Part shown: positions 59,303-64,000 of the stretch, one piece after another
Numbering within the stretch: the first letter of the stretch is position 1
Layout: every line of letters starts with the position of its first letter
From: Sphingomonas sp. dw_22
GTDB lineage: Bacteria; Pseudomonadota; Alphaproteobacteria; Sphingomonadales; Sphingomonadaceae
Assembly: GCF_018449795.1 (NCBI RefSeq)
Contig: NZ_JAAVVE010000015.1
Location: 23,264 to 87,263, forward strand
Direction: 5' to 3'
Length of the DNA stretch: 64,000 nucleotides
Made by a program: the position numbers and the translations under genes
Notes under the pieces: generated by a model
Databases searched by the model: none
Told to the model about the DNA's origin: nothing
What the model saw: the letters and a program-made list of their open reading frames with translations, nothing else

Positions 59303-59853
59303 GCTCGTGCCCGTGTCCAATCGATGAGGCCCCAGACGGAGAGGGCCAAGAAAATCCCGTACAATCCCGCCGTAAGCCAGAGATCCTTAACCATGAATAA
59401 CGGGATCGCGATCAGGTCCACCGCTATCCACAACACCCAGCTTTCCCAGTTGCGGCGCGATTGGAGAATCTGCGCGACGACGCTCAGCATCGCGACACCG
59501 CCGTCCCACCAGGGATAGGCGGCGTCGGTGAAGCGGTGGACCAGCGCACCCCAGGCGAGAATGGCGACGGCGCACCCGGCGAGCCATGCGACACGCGCGT
59601 TCGCGCCCAGCCGCTCGACCCGGACCTCGCCCGTCTCGGCACGCGAGCGCGCCCAGTTCCACCAGCCATAGAGATTGACCGCGAAATAGAAGATCTGGAG
59701 CAGCGCGTCGCTGTAGAGCTTCGCCCCGAAGAATATCCAGCCGTAGAGCGAGACCATCGCCAGCGCGAAGGGATAGTTCCACATGCTGCGCCGCACGACC
59801 AGCATGACGTTGACGAGCCCCAACAGGGTGGCGGCGACTTCGATCGGGCTCAC
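59299..59853 (-). CDS. pnuC: nicotinamide riboside transporter PnuC
   Basis: 184 residues with about seven membrane segments. PnuC marks: MWNYPFALAMVSLYGWIFFGAKLYSDALLQIFYFAVNLYGWWNW (the WxxW substrate motif) and the C-terminal ESWVLWIAVDLIAIPLFMVKDLWLTAGLYGIFL. Facilitated diffusion of nicotinamide riboside across the inner membrane, made unidirectional by the adjacent kinase. First gene of the group. Confidence 0.92.
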   Translation of the reverse strand: MSPIEVAATLLGLVNVMLVVRRSMWNYPFALAMVSLYGWIFFGAKLYSDALLQIFYFAVNLYGWWNWARSRAETGEVRVERLGANARVAWLAGCAVAILAWGALVHRFTDAAYPWWDGGVAMLSVVAQILQSRRNWESWVLWIAVDLIAIPLFMVKDLWLTAGLYGIFLALSVWGLIDWTRARA

Positions 59854-59949
59854 CTCCGCCGATTAGCAGGCAATTAACCATATAGTCGAGGGGCCGCTTG
59901 CCCTCCCCGCCCCGCTTGCTAGGCTGCGTACAAATCGAAGGGAGAGCAC

Positions 59950-61248
59950 ATGCGCCATATCGCGGTGATCGGCTCAGGGCCTGCCGGCTATTATACGGCG
60001 GAGGCCTGCCAGAAGACCTTCGGCGAGGACGTGCGCGTCGATATCATCGATCGACTGCCGGTCCCCTTCGGGCTGATCCGCACCGGGGTCGCGCCCGATC
60101 ACCAGTCGATCAAGGGCGTGTCGCGCCGCTACGAGGCGGTGGCGCTGACCGACAATGTCCGCTTCGTCGGCAATGTCACCCTGGGCAAGGACGTCTCGAT
60201 CGAGGAGTTGCGCGGGCTCTACGACGCCGTGGTGCTCGCCACCGGAGCGCCGCGCGACCGGCCGCTGGAGATACCGGGCGCAGACCTGCCCGGCGTGGTC
60301 GGATCGGCGGCGTTCGTCGGCTGGTATAACGGCCATCCCGACCATGCCGACCTGGCGCCGCCACTGCACGGGCCAGGCGCGGTGGTAATCGGCAACGGCA
60401 ATGTCGCGCTCGACGTGGCGCGCATCCTCGCCAAGGCCGAGGATGAATTCGCCGGCTCCGACATCGTCAGCCATGCGCTGGAGGCGCTCAGAGGCAACAG
60501 GATCGACACGATCACGATCCTGGGGCGGCGCGGTCCGCACCAGATCGCGATGACGCCCAAGGAACTGGGCGAGCTCGGCGAGCTGGCGCGCGCGGCGCCG
60601 GTGGTCGATCCGGCCGACCTGCCCCCGGCCAGCGACGACATGCTGCTAGATCCCGGCCAGCGCAAGTCGGTCACCCACCTGCGCCATTTCGCGGGGACAC
60701 AGACGGACAAGCCGATCCGCATCGTCTTCGATTTCTTCGCGATGCCGGTTCGTATCGAAGGCGACGGCAAGGTGGAGCGCGTGATCGTCGAGCGGACCAG
60801 GCTCGATCCCGAGGGCCATGCGGCCGGCACCGGCGAGACCTATGCGCTGCCCGCCGGACTGGTGGTGAGCTGCATCGGCTATCGCACGCCTCGGATCGAG
60901 GGCGTGCCCTATGACGACCGCGCGGGCCGCTTCGCCAATGAAGACGGGCGGGTGATGCCCGGTCTCTATGCGGTCGGCTGGGCGCGGCGCGGGCCGACGG
61001 GGACGATCGGCACCAACCGGCCGGACGGCTTCGCGATCGTCGAGAAGATCGCCGCGGATATCGGCGAAGGCGGCGGCAGGCAGGGCCGGCCGGGGCTGGA
61101 CGCGCTGCTTGCGGGGCGCGGCGTGGACGTCGTCACCTTCCGCGCCTGGCAGCAGATCGACGCCGCCGAGATCGCCGCCGCGCGCATCGGCAGCCCGCGC
61201 GAGAAATTCACCAGCATCGACGCGATGCTCGCCGCGCGCACAAGCTGA
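59950..61248 (+). CDS. ferredoxin/adrenodoxin-NADP reductase-like flavoprotein (FprA type)
   Basis: 432 residues. FAD motif VIGSGPAGYYTAEAC, LPVPFGLIRTGVAPDHQSIKGVSRR (the adrenodoxin-reductase signature), NADP motif VVIGNGNVALDVARIL, and the C-terminal GWARRGPTGTIGTNRPDGF that binds FAD. Transfers electrons between NADPH and a ferredoxin or flavodoxin; the partner is not in the window. ATG 59950 is preceded by AGGGAGAG. Confidence 0.93.
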   Translation: MRHIAVIGSGPAGYYTAEACQKTFGEDVRVDIIDRLPVPFGLIRTGVAPDHQSIKGVSRRYEAVALTDNVRFVGNVTLGKDVSIEELRGLYDAVVLATGAPRDRPLEIPGADLPGVVGSAAFVGWYNGHPDHADLAPPLHGPGAVVIGNGNVALDVARILAKAEDEFAGSDIVSHALEALRGNRIDTITILGRRGPHQIAMTPKELGELGELARAAPVVDPADLPPASDDMLLDPGQRKSVTHLRHFAGTQTDKPIRIVFDFFAMPVRIEGDGKVERVIVERTRLDPEGHAAGTGETYALPAGLVVSCIGYRTPRIEGVPYDDRAGRFANEDGRVMPGLYAVGWARRGPTGTIGTNRPDGFAIVEKIAADIGEGGGRQGRPGLDALLAGRGVDVVTFRAWQQIDAAEIAAARIGSPREKFTSIDAMLAARTS

Positions 61249-61258
61249 TCAGAGGCGC

Positions 61259-61287
61259 TTGCACGACTCGAAGACCATGGTTATAGG
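61259..61287 (+). promoter_or_regulatory. candidate promoter of tRNA-Pro
   Basis: TTGCAC at 61259, 17 bases, TATAGG at 61282. It ends about 50 bases before the tRNA. Confidence 0.5.
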
Positions 61288-61338
61288 CGCCGCTCCAGCA
61301 TCGATCCGGTGCGCCGCGGCGCCCGTTCGATACTCCGT

Positions 61339-61415
61339 CGGGGAGTAGCTCAGCCTGGTAGAGCACTGTCTTCGGGAGGCAGGGGCCGGAGGTTCGAATC
61401 CTCTCTTCCCGACCA
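61339..61415 (+). tRNA. tRNA-Pro (anticodon CGG)
   Basis: 77 nt with encoded CCA. Acceptor CGGGGAG pairs with CTTCCCG (one G-T). The anticodon stem CTGTC/GGCAG encloses loop TTCGGGA, anticodon CGG. T loop GTTCGAATC. No integrated element is seen at its 3' end. Confidence 0.96.
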
Positions 61416-61445
61416 TTTTCTTCCAGATTTCGATCCGTTGGCGCG

Positions 61446-62708
61446 TCAAAGCACGAACATCGCCACCGCTGCCGCGGCCATCACCGCCGTCGCGGCCCAG
61501 CCGAACACCAGCAGCGGCATCGGCGCGGTGAACTCCGCCATGATCGCCCGGCGCGAGACGACCACCATCATCACCGCCATGATCGGCACCGCGACGACGC
61601 CGTTGATGACCGCGCTCCAGAACAGCGCCCGGATCGGGTCGATCGGCGACCAGTCTATGCCGATCCCCAGCAGCATCGCGGTGCCGATCACCGCATAGAA
61701 GCCCGGCGCCTCCACCGGCGTCCGCTCCAGCCCGATCCGCCAGCCGCGCGCCTCGCCGATCGCATAAGCCACCGAGCCGGCAAGCACGGGCACCGCGAGC
61801 AGGCCCGTGCCGACGATGCCCAGCGCGAAGAGCAGGAAGGCGAACTGCCCCGCCACCGGCTTCAATGCCTCGGCGGCGTCGGCGGCGGTGGCGATATCGG
61901 TCTTGCCCGCGGCATTGAGCGTCGCCGCGGTGCCGATCATGATCGCGATCGCGACGAGGTTCGAGACTGCCATGCCGACGAACGTGTCGATGCGGATGCG
62001 GCCAAGCTCGCGAGGCGCTTCGTCGGGCGCATCCTCCAGCGCATGTTCGTCGTCATGGCCGTCGATCTCCTCCACTTCCTGGCTGCTCTGCCAGAAGAAG
62101 AGATACGGGCTGATCGTGGTGCCGAAGATCGCGACGATCGTGGTGACCGCGCCCGCCCCGGCGATCGTGGGGATCACCATGCCCCTGCCCGCCGCCGCCC
62201 AGTCGACATGCACCATCAGCACCAGCGCGACATAGGCGAGCAGCACCAGCGTCAGCCATTTCAGGATCGCGGCATAGCGGTGATAGGGGATGAAGAGCTG
62301 GAGGAGCGTCGACCCCACGGCGAAGACGATGGTGAAGACATGCCCGCCCCCGCCCGCCACCAGCGCGGCCGCATCGCCCATCGCGGCCAGGTCCGCGCCG
62401 ATGTTGATCGTGTTCGCCACGAAGAGCAGCGCGACCAGCGTCGTCAGGATCCAGCGCGGCAGGACATCGCGCATGTTCGATGCGAGCCCGCGCCCCGTCA
62501 CCCGGCCGATCCGCGCGCTCACCAGCTGCACCGCGGTCATCAGCGGATAGGTGAGGATCATCGTCCACAGGAGCTGGAAGCCGAACTGCGCGCCCGCCTG
62601 GGAATAGGTGGCGATGCCGCTGGGATCGTCGTCGGCGGCGCCGGTGATCAGGCCGGGGCCGAGCTGCTTGCCGAATGAGGGCTTGGGATCGGTGCGTTCG
62701 GTGTCCAT
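61446..62708 (-). CDS. NRAMP-like divalent metal transporter, divergent
   Basis: 420 residues, about eleven membrane segments. NRAMP-type fold, but the canonical first-helix motif DPGN reads DDDPSGIATYSQ, and the sixth-helix MPH motif is replaced by ISPYLFFWQSSQEVEE. A hydrophilic acidic loop (GHDDEHALEDAPDEAP) follows. These changes are typical of a separate NRAMP-related branch, and the transported ion (Mn, Fe or perhaps Mg) cannot be assigned. ATG 62708 is preferred over 62762 (an unsupported upstream start). Confidence 0.88.
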   Translation of the reverse strand: MDTERTDPKPSFGKQLGPGLITGAADDDPSGIATYSQAGAQFGFQLLWTMILTYPLMTAVQLVSARIGRVTGRGLASNMRDVLPRWILTTLVALLFVANTINIGADLAAMGDAAALVAGGGGHVFTIVFAVGSTLLQLFIPYHRYAAILKWLTLVLLAYVALVLMVHVDWAAAGRGMVIPTIAGAGAVTTIVAIFGTTISPYLFFWQSSQEVEEIDGHDDEHALEDAPDEAPRELGRIRIDTFVGMAVSNLVAIAIMIGTAATLNAAGKTDIATAADAAEALKPVAGQFAFLLFALGIVGTGLLAVPVLAGSVAYAIGEARGWRIGLERTPVEAPGFYAVIGTAMLLGIGIDWSPIDPIRALFWSAVINGVVAVPIMAVMMVVVSRRAIMAEFTAPMPLLVFGWAATAVMAAAAVAMFVL

Positions 62709-62816
62709 CGTCGCTCCTGATCGGCCCGCGCCCCAGATTTCGCATTGCTCTGGATTAGTCAAAGGAACTTTGCGCGCCGCTCACGCTTTACCGGGCCGCA
62801 ATCACGGAGAATTTCC

Positions 62817-63332
62817 ATGGCAGAACAAAGCTATACCGATGCGATCGCACTGCTGAAGGCGGACCACCGCAAGGTGGAGGAATTGTTCGAGCAGTTCGAG
62901 GGCACGCGCAGCGCCGCGTCGAAACAGAAGCTCGCGCATCAGATCTGTACCGAGCTCAAGATCCACACGATGATCGAGGAGGAGATCTTCTATCCCGCCT
63001 ATCGCGGCAGGATCGAAGGCGACCTGCTCGACGAAGCCTATGTCGAGCATGACGGCGCGAAGATGCTGGTCAACGACATCGAGGCGGGATCGCCCGAGGA
63101 CGATTTCTACGAAGCCAAGGTCCATGTGCTCTCCGAGGAGATCAAGCACCATGTCCATGAGGAGGAGATGCCGAGCGAAGGCATGTTCGCCCAGTGCCGC
63201 AAGGCCGAGGATGTCGATCTGGTCGCGCTGCGCGACGCGATGCTGGCGCGCAAGCAGGAGCTGATGGCGCAAGCGGAGAGCGGCGGCCTGCCGCCCGCCA
63301 AGCCGCGCGCCGTCAATCTCGTGCCCGCCTGA
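62817..63332 (+). CDS. hemerythrin-domain protein
   Basis: 171 residues, four-helix bundle. Candidate iron ligands: H17 in LKADHRKVE, H50 with E54 in HTMIEEEIF, H78 in VEHDGAKM, and H111/H114 with Glu in KHHVHEEEM. Such proteins sense or store O2 or NO or act in iron/redox stress. ATG 62817 lies downstream of GGAGAATTT. Divergent from the NRAMP-like gene, 108 bases apart. Confidence 0.9.
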   Translation: MAEQSYTDAIALLKADHRKVEELFEQFEGTRSAASKQKLAHQICTELKIHTMIEEEIFYPAYRGRIEGDLLDEAYVEHDGAKMLVNDIEAGSPEDDFYEAKVHVLSEEIKHHVHEEEMPSEGMFAQCRKAEDVDLVALRDAMLARKQELMAQAESGGLPPAKPRAVNLVPA

Positions 63333-63338
63333 TCGGGG

Positions 63339-64000
63339 CTATTTCCAGCCGCCGCCCAGTGCCTTGAACAGCGCGATGGCCGCCTGGCCCTGGGCGGCGC
63401 GGGACTGATCGGCGCGGCGCTGGGCCGCAAGCAGCGATTCCCGGGCGCGGAGCAGCGTGAGGCGGTCGTCCTCGCCGCTTTGAGCGCGACGCTCGGCGAG
63501 CGCGAAGGCGGCGCTTTCGCGCTCCAGCGACGCGGCGGCATCGGCTTCGGCGGTGCGGGCATTGAGGAAGCGGTTGATCGCCGCCTCGCTGTCCGAGAGC
63601 GCGCCCGTCACCGCTTTTTCGTAGCGCGCGGCGGCACCCTGGGCGCGGGCGTCGGCGGCGCGGATCTGGGCGCGGATCGTGCCGCCCGCGAAGATCGGCC
63701 AGGAGAAGCTCGGGCCGATCTGGAGGCGCGTGCTGTCGCCCGAGACGAGATCGCCCGGCATGCGCGCCTGCTGGCCGATGCTGCCCAACAGCGAGAAGCG
63801 CGGGAAGAGATCGGCGGTGGCGACGCCCACGTCCGCGGTGGCGGCTGCAAGCTCGCGCTCGGCCTGGCGGATGTCGGGGCGGCGCTCCAGCAGCACGGAA
63901 CGGAGGCCGACCAGGACCGCGTCGGGGGTGGCCGGGGGCGCGGCGCGGGGGTGGGGGCCGGCGCGGCCGCCCCCGGGGGCGGCCCGCGGCACGGGGGGGG
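63339..64000 (-). CDS. outer-membrane efflux protein (TolC/NodT-like), C-terminal part, cut by window end
   Basis: C-terminal segment of an RND efflux outer-membrane lipoprotein: LLERRPDIRQAERELAAATADVGVATADLFPRFSL and LGPSFSWPIFAGGTIRAQIRAADARAQGAAARYEKAV with RRAQSGEDDRLTLLRARESLLAAQRRADQ are typical. The N-terminal half would lie beyond 64000. The frame stays open to the edge, but the last 80 or so bases are an odd GC/G-rich stretch and may contain errors, so the encoded N-terminal residues there are not trusted. Convergent with the hemerythrin gene, 6 bases apart. Confidence 0.85.
   Translation of the reverse strand, partial: PPVPRAAPGGGRAGPHPRAAPPATPDAVLVGLRSVLLERRPDIRQAERELAAATADVGVATADLFPRFSLLGSIGQQARMPGDLVSGDSTRLQIGPSFSWPIFAGGTIRAQIRAADARAQGAAARYEKAVTGALSDSEAAINRFLNARTAEADAAASLERESAAFALAERRAQSGEDDRLTLLRARESLLAAQRRADQSRAAQGQAAIALFKALGGGWK

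Noticed and set aside
61339..61415. tRNA-Pro as an integration site for a mobile element
   Set aside because: No integrase, no duplicated tRNA end and no phage genes on either side.
61249..61449. Minus-strand frame with [22 protein letters not shown]
   Set aside because: Reverse complement of tRNA-Pro; not a gene.

Overview
The window is GC-rich, gene-dense bacterial chromosome. It looks like an alphaproteobacterium of the order Sphingomonadales, probably Sphingomonas or a close relative. The evidence is the block tRNA-Trp/secE/nusG/rplKAJL/rpoBC, the NDUFA12-DUF2155-aat neighbourhood, a two-domain cold-shock protein next to a DUF192 gene, two proteins with PEPxxWA-type C-terminal sorting signals, a DUF6481 protein, two TonB-dependent receptors and dispersed palindromic repeats of sphingomonad type. 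No prophage, CRISPR array, insertion sequence or plasmid backbone was seen.

Layout. 1-7.8 kb holds housekeeping and envelope genes: deoxyinosine glycosylase, VWA lipoprotein, small lipoproteins, a ParA-like ATPase, aat, DUF2155, NDUFA12, DUF192, a double cold-shock protein and recX. 8.0-13.2 kb holds a fatty acyl-AMP ligase, a GGDEF-EAL protein and a PEP-CTERM-type protein. 13.3-20.7 kb holds tRNA-Trp, a YqaA/DedA-like membrane protein, secE-nusG, a run of small sphingomonad-type genes including cspA, then rplKA and rplJL. 20.7-28.8 kb interrupts the usual rplL-rpoB order with a membrane protein, an SGNH-type acyltransferase, a paired M16 peptidase system and an alpha-amino-acid ester hydrolase. 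29.2-37.8 kb is rpoBC. 37.9-43.4 kb contains a MipA protein, a flavin oxidoreductase, and a beta-propeller phytase divergent from a TonB-dependent receptor. 43.5-47.7 kb contains DUF1993, a ketopantoate-reductase-like enzyme, a diguanylate cyclase and modABC (ModC without its regulatory domain). 48.1-51.6 kb is a two-gene operon: a glycosyltransferase and a large fusion of a DegT-type aminotransferase with a flavoprotein oxygenase-like domain. 51.8-64 kb contains a metalloprotease with PEP-CTERM signal, lepA, a CsgG-like protein, a probable nicotinamide riboside uptake group (TonB receptor, NadR-type kinase, PnuC), a ferredoxin/adrenodoxin-reductase-like flavoprotein, tRNA-Pro, an NRAMP-like transporter, a hemerythrin protein and the C-terminal part of an outer-membrane efflux protein cut by the window end.

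The most unusual items are the aminotransferase-flavoprotein fusion with its coupled glycosyltransferase, the phytase/TonB receptor pair, the TonB receptor/kinase/PnuC group, two copies of one about 108 bp palindromic element lying in opposite orientation around the DUF192-recX-acyl ligase segment, and a 184 bp tail-to-tail coding overlap of aat with the DUF2155 gene. All function calls come from reading the sequence and from family knowledge; no database search was run. The last roughly 80 bases look like a low-quality contig edge.
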